Source: Ruminococcus sp.
GTDB taxonomy: Bacteria > Bacillota > Clostridia > Oscillospirales > Ruminococcaceae
Reading direction: 5' to 3'
DNA length: 32,825 bases
NCBI GenBank assembly: GCA_020860605.1
Contig: JAJBTZ010000068.1
Location: 1 to 32,825 of the forward strand
Each line of letters starts with the position of its first letter. The stretch's first letter is position 1. This document shows, in pieces, positions 7,073 to 15,086 of the stretch. The notes beneath the pieces were generated by a model that was not told the DNA's origin, did not search any database, and saw only the letters and a program-made list of their open reading frames with translations. Made by a program: the position numbers and the translations under genes.

Positions 7073-8386
7073 TTATGGTTTTTCGTACTTCGTTTTGTCG
7101 TGGACGTTGATTTCGTCGCCGATCTGGACCTCGATCATCTTGAGTTCAGTGACGGCGGTGACGGTGTGGCGGGTGCCGGCCTTCATCTCGATGATGTCTC
7201 CGACCCCGACCTCGCGCTTCTTGTCGTCGAGCATGACGATTCCTGTGCCGGAAATGACATTCCAGATTTCGTCGCGCCTCATGTGGCTGTGGTAGTACAT
7301 TCCGTGACCTGGGTTGAGGGTGACCTTTATCGTGAGGCTCTCCTCCTCGACGTCCAAGACCCGGAAGCTTCCCCAGGACTTCTCGGCAAACATGACCTGC
7401 TGGTCGATTTTGTCGACATAGGGCTTGATGTAGCTCGACTGCTCCTTGTCGGAAACGAGGATTCCTTCAGGGCTGGCGGAGACGACAACATCCTTAAGAC
7501 CCATGCAGATGACGGGGACATTCAGCTCGTTTACGACGTTGACGCCCTCACAGGTGTCGTTCAGGGTTACATCGCCGATTGTCGGCTGGTCCATTGCTTC
7601 AGTGAGGGTGTTCCAGGTACCAAGGTCCTTCCACTCGCCCGAGAAGCGCATTACCTGAATTTTCGGCTCCTTCTCGACGACGGCGTAGTCGAAGCTGATC
7701 TTCTCGAGGGTGTCATATTTGTCGAACAGGTCCTGATAGTCGGTGAAGTCGATGAGCTCGTGAGCTTTACTGAGGACATACTCGAGCTTATAGGCGAAGA
7801 CTCCGCCGTTCCAGAGAGCACCCTTTCGGATGTACTCTTCGGCAGTCTTGGCGTCAGGCTTTTCCTTGAAGGAGTCGACCTCGCTTAAGTCGTCCTGAGT
7901 AGAGGGGATGATATAGCCGTACTTCTCGCTTGGATAAGTAGGCTCGATTCCCATGAGGACTAAGTTTGCTTCGCTCTTCGAGGCCTGCTCACCGAGACGC
8001 TTTATCGCCTCGAAATAGTCGTCCTCGACATAAGGGTCAACGGGACAGACCACGACCGATTCGTCCGAAGGGACTCCCATAACATCATGAAGATAGGAGG
8101 TCGCAAGGGCGATTGCAGGGAAAGTATCTCGCCTGCAGGGCTCAACCGAGACTCCGACATCCTCACCTAATTGGTTATGGATGGCGGAGACCTGAGCTTT
8201 CGAGGTCGCTATCGTGACGGTGGCATCCTTATCGACAGTCTTTATCTGGCGATAGACGCGCTGAACCATCGACTCGTAGTCGCCCGATTCGGTCTTGAAA
8301 ATCTTAATGAATTGCTTGGAGCGGATGTCGTTTGAAAGTGGCCAGAGGCGCTTTCCCGAACCGCCCGAAAGTAGAATTATGTTCAT
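7073..8386 (-). CDS. manC: Mannose-1-phosphate guanylyltransferase with C-terminal cupin domain
   Basis: Makes GDP-mannose from mannose-1-phosphate and GTP, the precursor for Gmd. The 437-residue protein has the nucleotidyltransferase domain first, with LSGGSGKRLWPLS at the N terminus, SVEPCRRDTFPA, CPVDPYVED, FKEKPD and WNGGVF. A C-terminal cupin (about 320-437) follows with HSHMRRDEIW and GTRHTV, which keep the metal-ligand pattern of the phosphomannose-isomerase domain in ManC/AlgA-type proteins. Isomerase activity is possible but not shown. Start ATG 8386 is chosen because GGGAG (8392-8396) lies 5 bases upstream; an in-frame GTG at 8398 precedes that site. It is the last gene of gmd-fcl-manC, 100 bases after fcl, and ends at a strong terminator. 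Confidence 0.92.
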   Translation of the reverse strand: MNIILLSGGSGKRLWPLSNDIRSKQFIKIFKTESGDYESMVQRVYRQIKTVDKDATVTIATSKAQVSAIHNQLGEDVGVSVEPCRRDTFPAIALATSYLHDVMGVPSDESVVVCPVDPYVEDDYFEAIKRLGEQASKSEANLVLMGIEPTYPSEKYGYIIPSTQDDLSEVDSFKEKPDAKTAEEYIRKGALWNGGVFAYKLEYVLSKAHELIDFTDYQDLFDKYDTLEKISFDYAVVEKEPKIQVMRFSGEWKDLGTWNTLTEAMDQPTIGDVTLNDTCEGVNVVNELNVPVICMGLKDVVVSASPEGILVSDKEQSSYIKPYVDKIDQQVMFAEKSWGSFRVLDVEEESLTIKVTLNPGHGMYYHSHMRRDEIWNVISGTGIVMLDDKKREVGVGDIIEMKAGTRHTVTAVTELKMIEVQIGDEINVHDKTKYEKP

Positions 8387-8486
8387 TTTTTCTCCCACAT
8401 TTTTAATTAAATATCCCTTGGGTTGCAGCCGAAGGGATTGCGGGCGGGCAGTTAGCGAAGCTAACTGTATATCCAGCCCCTACATC
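8387..8486. repeat. fcl-manC spacer carrying a GAA-loop hairpin element
   Basis: The spacer holds CAGTTAGC-GAA-GCTAACTG (8449-8467), an 8-bp perfect stem with a three-base loop, flanked by GGGCGGGC and CAGCCCC, which resemble arms of a dispersed repeat. No ORF or clear terminator T-tract is present, so the three fucose-pathway genes may still be co-transcribed. Confidence 0.55.
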
Positions 8487-9431
8487 TTATCTTTCTGCTC
8501 TCATTGGATTGTTTAAGAAGTCCTCATAAGAAAGGCGGATGCCGTCCTCGAGCTCGGTCTTGTAAGTCCAGCCGAGAGCGGTGGCCTTGCTTACATCAAG
8601 AAGCTTTCTCGGAGTTCCATTCGGCTTCGAAGGATCCCAGCGGATTTCGCCCTCATAGCCGATGACTTTGGCGACAAGCTCGGTGAGCTCCTTGATGGTG
8701 AGCTCCTTGCCGGTTCCGGCGTTGACGGTTTCATTGCCACTGTAGTTATTCATGAGGAAAACGCAGAGATTTGCGAGGTCGTCAACATAGAGGAACTCTC
8801 TGAGGGGGCTTCCGTCGCCCCAGCAGGTGACGTACTCCTTGCCCTCAACCTTGGCTTCGTGAAAACGGCGAATGAGTGCAGGAAGAACGTGGCTGTGGGT
8901 CGGATGATAGTTGTCGTTCGGGCCGTAGAGGTTTGTCGGCATTACCGAGATATAGTCGGTGCCGTACTGGCGATTTAAGAATTCGCAGTACTTGAGACCC
9001 GAGATTTTGGCGAGAGCATAGGCCTCGTTGGTCTTCTCAAGCTCGCCTGTGAGGAGGCAGCTTTCGGGCATAGGCTGAGGGGCCATTCTTGGATAGATGC
9101 AGGAAGAGCCGAGGAATTCGAGCTTCTTGCAGCCGTTTTTCCAGGCAGAGTGGACGACGTTCATCTCGAGGATCATGTTATCATACATGAAGTCAGCGAG
9201 TGCGCTTTCGTTTGCAACGATTCCACCGACCTTGGCAGCTGCCAGGAAGACATATTCCGGCTTTTCCTCAGCGAAGAAGGCTTCGACAGCGTCCTGACGG
9301 GTTAAATCAAGCTCCTTGTGGGTTCTTGTGATTATATTATTGTAGCCCTGGCGGTTGAGCTCCCTTACAATTGCGGAGCCGACCATTCCACGGTGACCTG
9401 CTACATAGATTTTAGCGTTTTTCTCCATCAT
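8487..9431 (-). CDS. fcl: GDP-L-fucose synthase
   Basis: NADPH-dependent 3,5-epimerase/4-reductase that converts GDP-4-keto-6-deoxymannose to GDP-L-fucose; 314 residues, the usual length. It is a short-chain dehydrogenase/reductase with dinucleotide motif GHRGMVG (12-18), GSSCIYP (108-114) containing the catalytic serine, and YALAK (Tyr138, Lys142). The family stretch KLEFLGSSCIYP and later MPTNLYGPNDN are intact. Start ATG 9431 (with a second ATG at 9428) follows GGGGAG lying inside the end of gmd; only six bases separate the genes, so Gmd and Fcl act and are translated together. Confidence 0.95.
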   Translation of the reverse strand: MMEKNAKIYVAGHRGMVGSAIVRELNRQGYNNIITRTHKELDLTRQDAVEAFFAEEKPEYVFLAAAKVGGIVANESALADFMYDNMILEMNVVHSAWKNGCKKLEFLGSSCIYPRMAPQPMPESCLLTGELEKTNEAYALAKISGLKYCEFLNRQYGTDYISVMPTNLYGPNDNYHPTHSHVLPALIRRFHEAKVEGKEYVTCWGDGSPLREFLYVDDLANLCVFLMNNYSGNETVNAGTGKELTIKELTELVAKVIGYEGEIRWDPSKPNGTPRKLLDVSKATALGWTYKTELEDGIRLSYEDFLNNPMRAER

Positions 9432-9437
9432 TTTTGA

Positions 9438-10508
9438 TTACTCCCCTTTTTTGAGATTTGCTTTTATGCTGTCTTCGGCACACTCGATGGCGACCTTTTC
9501 CATGTCGTGCTCGACCATGATTCTGACGAGATCCTCAAAGCTGGTCTTGACGGGGTTCCAGCCGAGCTCCGTCTTGGCCTTTGTCGGGTCGCCCCAGAGG
9601 TTGACGACGTCTGTCGGACGATAGAAATCAGGGCTGACCTCGACCAGAACTCTGCCGGTTGTCTTGTCGATGCCCTTTTCGTCCATTCCCTCACCCTGCC
9701 ACTCGAGCTCGATTCCGGCGTAGTGGAATGCGAGAGTTGCGAACTCTCTTACAGAGTGCTGGACACCTGTCGCGATTACGAAGTCCTCAGGGGTCTCATG
9801 CTGGAGGATGAGCCACATGCACTCGACATAGTCCTTGGCGTAGCCCCAGTCGCGGAGGGAGGAGAGATTGCCGAGGTAAAGCTTGTCCTGCTTGCCCTGA
9901 GCGATTCTTGAAGCTGCAAGGGTGATCTTTCTTGTGACGAAGGTCTCGCCACGGCGCTCGGACTCGTGATTGAAGAGGATTCCTGAGCAGCAGAACATGT
10001 TGTAGGCCTCTCTGTACTCCTTCGTGATCCAGAAGCCGTACTGCTTGGCGACAGCATAGGGGCTGTAGGGATGGAAGGGAGTGGTCTCGCGCTGGGGGAC
10101 TTCCTCAACCTTGCCGTAGAGCTCGGAAGTTGAAGCCTGATAAACTCGGCAAGTGTCCTTCAAGCCTGTGAGGCGTACTGCTTCTAAGACTCTGAGTACA
10201 CCTGTAGCGTCAACATCAGCGGTGAATTCGGGGACATCGAAAGAAACCTGAACGTGGCTCTGGGCTGCTAAGTTGTAGATTTCATCGGGTCTGACGGTGC
10301 CGATTACTGAGACAAGGCTCATCGAATCGCCAAGGTCTCCAAAGTGGAGGTGGAAGTGCTCGTTGCCCTCAAGGTGAGCAATTCTCTCACGATAGTCGAC
10401 AGATGAACGGCGGATTATGCCGTGAACGTCGTAGCCTTTTTCAAGGAGGAATTCGGCTAAGTAGGAGCCGTCCTGACCTGTTATACCAGTGATTAATGCT
10501 GTTTTCAT
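9438..10508 (-). CDS. gmd: GDP-mannose 4,6-dehydratase
   Basis: First step from GDP-mannose toward GDP-L-fucose, giving GDP-4-keto-6-deoxy-D-mannose. The 356-residue protein has GITGQDGSY (8-16) for NADP binding, the catalytic set Thr127/Glu129 in QASTSELYG with Tyr151 and Lys155 in SPYAVAKQY, and [15 protein letters not shown], all as in the E. coli enzyme. The start is placed at ATG 10508, with AGGAG (10517-10521) eight bases upstream; longer in-frame starts would put that site inside the coding region. First gene of gmd-fcl-manC, divergent from the AraC-type regulator across 200 bases. Confidence 0.95.
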   Translation of the reverse strand: MKTALITGITGQDGSYLAEFLLEKGYDVHGIIRRSSVDYRERIAHLEGNEHFHLHFGDLGDSMSLVSVIGTVRPDEIYNLAAQSHVQVSFDVPEFTADVDATGVLRVLEAVRLTGLKDTCRVYQASTSELYGKVEEVPQRETTPFHPYSPYAVAKQYGFWITKEYREAYNMFCCSGILFNHESERRGETFVTRKITLAASRIAQGKQDKLYLGNLSSLRDWGYAKDYVECMWLILQHETPEDFVIATGVQHSVREFATLAFHYAGIELEWQGEGMDEKGIDKTTGRVLVEVSPDFYRPTDVVNLWGDPTKAKTELGWNPVKTSFEDLVRIMVEHDMEKVAIECAEDSIKANLKKGE

Positions 10509-10590
10509 CAAAAAATCTCCTGTTCTTGCGTTTATTTTTAGCACATTTTTCAGTTACTGACTTGGTCGCGATAAATGCAACCAGAGGGCA

Positions 10591-10619
10591 ATAATACACC
10601 ATTTTTCGGATAGTTTCGA
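10591..10619 (-). promoter_or_regulatory. Candidate promoter of gmd-fcl-manC
   Basis: TCGAAA (10614-10619), a 17-bp spacer, then TATTAT (10591-10596) on the minus strand. The matches are 4/6 and 5/6, which suits a promoter helped by an activator such as the adjacent AraC protein. It gives a leader of about 75 bases. Confidence 0.4.
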
Positions 10620-10649
10620 TACACTATGTTGAGAGTTAATAGCACTATC

Positions 10650-10678
10650 TTGCTTTTTTATTTTGGGTGTGATATAAT
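10650..10678 (+). promoter_or_regulatory. Promoter of the AraC-type regulator
   Basis: TTGCTT (10650-10655), 17 bp, then TGa-TATAAT (10673-10678). It is the strongest promoter match in the 200-base divergent region and lies 30 bases before the ATG. Confidence 0.8.
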
Positions 10679-10708
10679 GGACTCAGTACTTTGAAATGGG
10701 GTTTACTT

Positions 10709-11581
10709 ATGCCTGACAATTATTTTATTTCCGACAGCGACGTTGTTAAATCTGAGCGAATTATCTACACTCCGACTGCCTTTGCAAGGGCGAATCTTAT
10801 CTATTTGCAGGAAGTTGGCGAGCTGACGGCGCTGAGACCTCACGAGTCGAAGAGAAGCGGGCTGAGCTCGTATCTCTTCTTTATCGTCAAAAAGGGCAGC
10901 GGAACGCTCACCGTTGGCGACCAGAAATTCGAGATGAGCGAGGGAGACTGCGGGTTTGTCGACTGCAGGGCTGAATATAGCCACCGCTCCTCCAGCGACC
11001 TCTGGCAGCTGCAGTGGGTCCACTTCTATGGGTACAGTATGGACGGAATCTTCGAAAAATATCGCGAGCGTGGCGGAGAATCGAAGTTCAGGCCAAGCGA
11101 CGCCAGCGCTCTTTCAGGAATTATTTCGGAAATCTATAGGACTGCTGGTTCCGAATCGTATATAAGAGACATGGAGATAAACGGGCTTTTGAGCCTGATG
11201 CTGACGGAAATCATGAGAAACAGCTGGAACCCGGAGAAGAGGGGCTCGGATGCCCTTAGAAGAAACGGCCTGAGAGCCGTGAGGGACTATCTTGACGAGA
11301 ATTTCAGGGAGAATGTCAGGCTCGACGACCTGGCAGCGAAGTTCTATATAAGCAAATATTATCTCTCACACATCTTCAAGGAGGAGTTCGGCATCACGAT
11401 TAACGGCTATCTGACGCAGGTGAGGATCACCAATGCAAAAAAGCACCTGCGCTTTTCCGACCGAAGTCTCGAGAGCATAGGTGCCGATTGCGGGTATCAG
11501 GATGTGAATTATTTTATAAGGATGTTCAAAAAAGCGGAAGGGATGACGCCGAGCGAGTTTCGGAGGAGGTGGAGGAGCTAA
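10709..11581 (+). CDS. AraC-family transcriptional regulator
   Basis: 290 residues. An N-terminal cupin-like sensor domain (about 40-130, with GSGTLTVGDQKFEMSEGD) is typical of sugar-sensing AraC proteins. The C terminus (about 190-288) has the two helix-turn-helix units: LDDLAAKFYISKYYLSHIFK, and ESIGADCGYQDVNYFIRMFK ending in the signature MTPSEFRRRW. Start ATG 10709 is preferred to the in-frame TTG at 10691; only a weak GGGG lies upstream. It diverges from gmd and its last four bases overlap the end of fkp, so it sits between the de novo and salvage GDP-fucose genes and is a natural candidate to control them. The ligand is unknown; L-fucose or a fucosylated sugar is an inference from position. 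Confidence 0.88.
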   Translation: MPDNYFISDSDVVKSERIIYTPTAFARANLIYLQEVGELTALRPHESKRSGLSSYLFFIVKKGSGTLTVGDQKFEMSEGDCGFVDCRAEYSHRSSSDLWQLQWVHFYGYSMDGIFEKYRERGGESKFRPSDASALSGIISEIYRTAGSESYIRDMEINGLLSLMLTEIMRNSWNPEKRGSDALRRNGLRAVRDYLDENFRENVRLDDLAAKFYISKYYLSHIFKEEFGITINGYLTQVRITNAKKHLRFSDRSLESIGADCGYQDVNYFIRMFKKAEGMTPSEFRRRWRS

Positions 11582-14505
11582 TCCCCCAGAATCTCACACT
11601 CATACACCATAACTCCGCTGTCCTGGAAGACGGCGTTGAGGCGGGTGGAGAGGTCGGCTTTCGTGACGTTTTTCTTGAGGACGACCTGGAGGAAGCCTCC
11701 GCCGCCGGCGCCACAGATCATTCTGCCGTCGATGAGGTCGTCGATTGAGGCGAAAATCTGGTCGATGCAGGTGTTGGTGCTGCCAGAATCCAGGCGGATG
11801 CTCTCGTCCCAGTGCTCGCTCATCAGCTTCGCGAAGCCGTCGACATTGCCCTTTTCGAACTCGAAACGCATCAGGACTGCAAGGCGCTGGATGTTGTAGT
11901 GAGCCTCGAGAGAGGTGGGGTCATTCGTCACGTAGCGACCGACGACGTCCCGAAGAAGATTTCTCGCAAGACGGCGCTGGCCGGTGTAAATCAGGGCAAA
12001 GCGGGAGTTGAGCTCGGAAAGGGTTTCAGAGCTTATATTAAGAGGAGTGCAGATTATTTCCTGCTTGAGGCTGGGGCGAGATGTGACCATCTTGATGCCG
12101 GGAGCGAGGCCTCCGACCTGGTCCTGCCAGCCTCCGCCGGTCGACATCAGCTGCTCCATGCAGAGGACACGCTGGTACATCTCGTCAGACGAAATCCCGG
12201 TGCCAGTCAGCTCGTAGAGGCCCTTTATGCAGGCACCAGCAAGGATTGAGCTTGTCCCAAGACCGGAGCCCTTCGGGATGTTGATGACTCGTGTGTTGAA
12301 GTAGAGCCCGCCACCAAGGTTCTGGCAGATGGCCTCGACGGTGCCCTCCTCCTGATAGGGGATCAGGCCGCTTGCGATGAGGGCTGCCTTGTGGAGGGCG
12401 AAGGCGTCCTGAGGGTTACGGCAGTTCTGTAGCTCCGTGAGGTCGCCTGTGAACTCCTTGTAAGCTCCGATATCTGTCGAGCAGAGGACGATTTTGGGCT
12501 CGTCGAGACGCCTGAGCGTCACCTCGATTGGGAGCTCACCATTCAGGCTCACGGCAGCGTTCAGGACGGTTCCACCGTGCTCCATGCAGTATGGCGGAGT
12601 GTCGCTCCAACCGCCACCGAAGTTCACTCTGACGGGGAGCTGAGTTTTTACCTCAGGCTTGACTATCCGGGCATTGCTCCGATATGTTGCGTCCTTGACG
12701 GCGTTTCCGAGAACAGTGTCGGAAATTGTCGCGAAGCACATGTCGGCGTACTTATTTTCGCCAGTGAGCTTCCAGAGATAGGCATAGATGCGGATGAGCT
12801 TTGAGAACTGGGCAGGATCGTCCTTGTCCTGACGGTTTGCCTTGTCCAAAAGATAATTAATCGTGTGTTTGTCGATATTCGGGTAGAGCTTTCTGACCTC
12901 CTCGGCTGAGACTCCGTTGTCGATATACTCAAGCACTGCCTCGGCGACAACCTGCTCGTAGAGGTTTTCCTGCCACGGGAGAATCGCCGTGACATCGGCG
13001 CGGTTGAAGCTGTCGCGAAGGCTGATGGTTTCGGTGCCCTCGGAAGGCTTCCCGCCGTTTTGGAGATTCAGGGAAAGTGTGGCCTTGACGGCCTCCTCGA
13101 TAGTGTCGCAGACGGGATAGATGGGAGCGGTCCAGAGGGGCTCGCCTATATTGTTTCCGAAGAGGGTGTTCTCCTTCGGGTTGTCGTCGACGCCATACAT
13201 ACGGCAAACGAATTTGCCGTTGTCGAGCTTGAGGCCATGGAGGACTGAGCCGTCGGGGACGGTCTCACCAGTCAGAGTGACGCCGGAAATGACGCAGTTC
13301 TCCCCTACTTTTGAGTAGCGGTGGATTCTCGAGTCCTCGATATAGCTGCCCTTGCCGACGGTTGAACGACGGCTGACGTAGCTGTTTGAAACGGCGAAAT
13401 CTCTCGGAGAAAGATTGCTGTTGATGGTCGAGGACCAGTCCAGGAATCTGTACTCATCCATACCATCCGTCATCAGATGGCGAAGCTCCCTCGTTGTTCC
13501 GAAGTGAATGAATGACGCTGGCGAGAGGCGGATGAGCTTCATGTTGTAGTCTGAAAGCGTCTGCCAGAGGGCGGTTCTGCACTCGTGGAGCTGTGGCGTG
13601 AAGTCACCTTCGGGCTTTTCTTTATAGAACTGCTCTAAAGTCGAGCCGGTTGCAAGCGGGTAGAGGAAATCGGCGTAGAACGAGAGCCTTGCATCCTCGT
13701 TCACGAATTTATGGTAGGTCTCGTCGGTGTCGATGAGGCTATAGAGGTCGTTTAAGACTTCGGATGTAAGAATTACCGCGCCAGTGTCGATGTCGACCTT
13801 GCCGTTTGAGTCGACGGCACCGACTTCTGTCAGTGTCTCGACTGTCTGCTTATGGAGGAACCTGCCGACGTTGCCGTCAGAGTCCTTCAGATAGACGCCA
13901 TGGTTCTTGCCGGTCTGGACGTTTTCTTTGATAGAGAGAGCTGCTGCTCCGGCGCCATAGAAGTCGATCTGCAGGGCATTGAAGAGAAGCAGGACGTCGC
14001 CTGAGCAGACCAACATTCCATCGGAAATCCTGTTGGTGACGGTGCTCATTCCGATCATGAACTCGTCGAATAATGTCGAACGGCGACCGTCAGGGAGGAG
14101 TCTCGGAACCGGGGAGAAGAGCTTTCCGCAAGCGGAATACTGGGGGACGCGCTTCGAGTCCCCTCCTGAATGGATGACTAAGATTTTCTTCCCCTCAAAC
14201 GGGTTTTCGGAGCCAGAGCCTTCATTTTCGGCGACGTATTTTATGCAGGAGAGAGTCGCTCCACCGCTGCCGACGCGCTTTCCTCCCAAATCAGGGATGA
14301 CGGCATAGTGAGTTTTCGAGGGAAGCTGGTTTCTCTTCAGCCGATGCTCAATCTGCACCCGATAAGCCTTCGCCTGTGCCTCATTGCTGGCGGTGAGAAT
14401 GACATAATCCCACGTAGAAGGCTTCGGATTCTCAAGCGTTTCAAGATAATACCCCAGCGCGTCCCGATAAGACTGCTGCTCGAATAAAGTAGTATAACGG
14501 TTCAT
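11578..14505 (-). CDS. fkp: Bifunctional L-fucokinase / GDP-L-fucose pyrophosphorylase
   Basis: A 975-residue salvage enzyme that phosphorylates free L-fucose and then makes GDP-L-fucose; the size is close to the Bacteroides Fkp type. The N-terminal guanylyltransferase has VGSGGATLS (78-86) and IHSGGDSKRVP (111-121). Hexapeptide-like beta-helix turns follow at about 376-425. The C-terminal GHMP kinase (about 620-975) shows all three motifs: VRVNFGGGWSDTPPY (625-639), PKGSGLGTSS (744-753) and CGAGGGGF (931-938). Start ATG 14505 has AAGGAG 7 bases upstream and a near-consensus promoter. No fucose permease or isomerase lies in the window, so the fucose source is not shown. Together with gmd/fcl the cell has two routes to GDP-fucose. 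Confidence 0.93.
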   Translation of the reverse strand: MNRYTTLFEQQSYRDALGYYLETLENPKPSTWDYVILTASNEAQAKAYRVQIEHRLKRNQLPSKTHYAVIPDLGGKRVGSGGATLSCIKYVAENEGSGSENPFEGKKILVIHSGGDSKRVPQYSACGKLFSPVPRLLPDGRRSTLFDEFMIGMSTVTNRISDGMLVCSGDVLLLFNALQIDFYGAGAAALSIKENVQTGKNHGVYLKDSDGNVGRFLHKQTVETLTEVGAVDSNGKVDIDTGAVILTSEVLNDLYSLIDTDETYHKFVNEDARLSFYADFLYPLATGSTLEQFYKEKPEGDFTPQLHECRTALWQTLSDYNMKLIRLSPASFIHFGTTRELRHLMTDGMDEYRFLDWSSTINSNLSPRDFAVSNSYVSRRSTVGKGSYIEDSRIHRYSKVGENCVISGVTLTGETVPDGSVLHGLKLDNGKFVCRMYGVDDNPKENTLFGNNIGEPLWTAPIYPVCDTIEEAVKATLSLNLQNGGKPSEGTETISLRDSFNRADVTAILPWQENLYEQVVAEAVLEYIDNGVSAEEVRKLYPNIDKHTINYLLDKANRQDKDDPAQFSKLIRIYAYLWKLTGENKYADMCFATISDTVLGNAVKDATYRSNARIVKPEVKTQLPVRVNFGGGWSDTPPYCMEHGGTVLNAAVSLNGELPIEVTLRRLDEPKIVLCSTDIGAYKEFTGDLTELQNCRNPQDAFALHKAALIASGLIPYQEEGTVEAICQNLGGGLYFNTRVINIPKGSGLGTSSILAGACIKGLYELTGTGISSDEMYQRVLCMEQLMSTGGGWQDQVGGLAPGIKMVTSRPSLKQEIICTPLNISSETLSELNSRFALIYTGQRRLARNLLRDVVGRYVTNDPTSLEAHYNIQRLAVLMRFEFEKGNVDGFAKLMSEHWDESIRLDSGSTNTCIDQIFASIDDLIDGRMICGAGGGGFLQVVLKKNVTKADLSTRLNAVFQDSGVMVYECEILGD

Positions 14506-14534
14506 ATCCCGGCTCCTTTGAGTTTGATGGTTTA

Positions 14535-14563
14535 ATTATAGCATATTTGTGGGGGAAGGTCAA
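14535..14563 (-). promoter_or_regulatory. Promoter of fkp
   Basis: TTGACC (14558-14563), a 17-bp spacer, then TATAAT (14535-14540) preceded by TGC. This near-perfect promoter suggests strong basal expression unless repressed. Confidence 0.85.
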
Positions 14564-14593
14564 CGGGAGATTAGAAAAAGAGTCAATCTGTGC

Positions 14594-14622
14594 TTGCGAA
14601 TATGCCTCTGGCGTGATATAAT
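14594..14622 (+). promoter_or_regulatory. Promoter of the DUF2442 gene
   Basis: TTGCGA (14594-14599), 17 bp, then TGa-TATAAT (14617-14622), about 30 bases before the ATG at 14653. It is back to back with the fkp promoter. Confidence 0.75.
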
Positions 14623-14652
14623 CACATTAGAACAAATAATTGAGGTGAAACT

Positions 14653-15009
14653 ATGTCCAAGAGCGTTGAATACTACCTTTCTAAAGGGTTTGACAGGAAG
14701 GCTGCAGAATATTTCTCGGCTGGAAGGCGGAAGATTTCGGACGTTTCTGCGAATGATGACTACACTTTGACCATACTTTTCGACAACGGCGAGAGGAGGC
14801 TTTTGGATGTAAAGGCCATCCTCAGCGGTGGGAACACCGGCGGAATTCTTTCCGACAAAGAAGCATTCAAGAGGGTTTACCTCGACGAAAGTCGGTGCAT
14901 TTCTTGGGACATCGACCCGAACGTCGACAGCAGCGTCGTCTGGGAAAACAAGATTGACCTCTGCCCTGACAGCTGCTACATGGACAGCGTGCCGATCCCT
15001 GAAAATTGA
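14653..15009 (+). CDS. Small DUF2442-like protein
   Basis: 118 residues. The middle part (DYTLTILFDNGERRLLDVKAIL, about residues 36-57, and later VYLDESRCISWDID) fits the DUF2442 pattern of a small beta-rich domain in which a strand of alternating hydrophobics precedes a DVK or DL turn and ends with W-x-x-DID. The N terminus (SVEYYLSKGFDRKAAEYFSAGRRKI) is an added helix. The family has no firm function; some members lie beside toxin-antitoxin-like DUF4160 genes, but no partner is present here. Start ATG has GAGGTG six bases before it. It stands alone with its own promoter, and the hairpin at 15025-15056 closes it. Confidence 0.75.
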   Translation: MSKSVEYYLSKGFDRKAAEYFSAGRRKISDVSANDDYTLTILFDNGERRLLDVKAILSGGNTGGILSDKEAFKRVYLDESRCISWDIDPNVDSSVVWENKIDLCPDSCYMDSVPIPEN

Positions 15010-15024
15010 ATTATCACAAAGAGA

Positions 15025-15056
15025 CTGCCCTTGATAGAAATATCTATCAAGGGCAG
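15025..15056. terminator. Long hairpin between convergent DUF2442 and histidine kinase genes
   Basis: A perfect 13-bp stem CTGCCCTTGATAG (15025-15037) pairs with CTATCAAGGGCAG (15044-15056) around a 6-base loop. Neither side has a clean T-run (CATCACAC on plus, TCTCTTTG on minus), but the position between convergent genes fits a bidirectional terminator. Confidence 0.6.
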
Positions 15057-15086
15057 CATCACACTACTTGAAAAGGCGCTTTGGCT

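Noticed and set aside
7031-7888. Plus-strand 285-residue ORF antisense to manC
   Set aside because: It is the shadow of a clear enzyme gene. Its translation is rich in Asp/Val/Leu repeats caused by the opposite-strand codon use, with no ribosome-binding site or recognisable domain.
11812-12249. Plus-strand ORFs inside fkp, phoR, the metal ATPase and the aro genes
   Set aside because: All lie wholly within conserved minus-strand enzymes, lack start signals, and arise from the high third-position G+C of the real genes.
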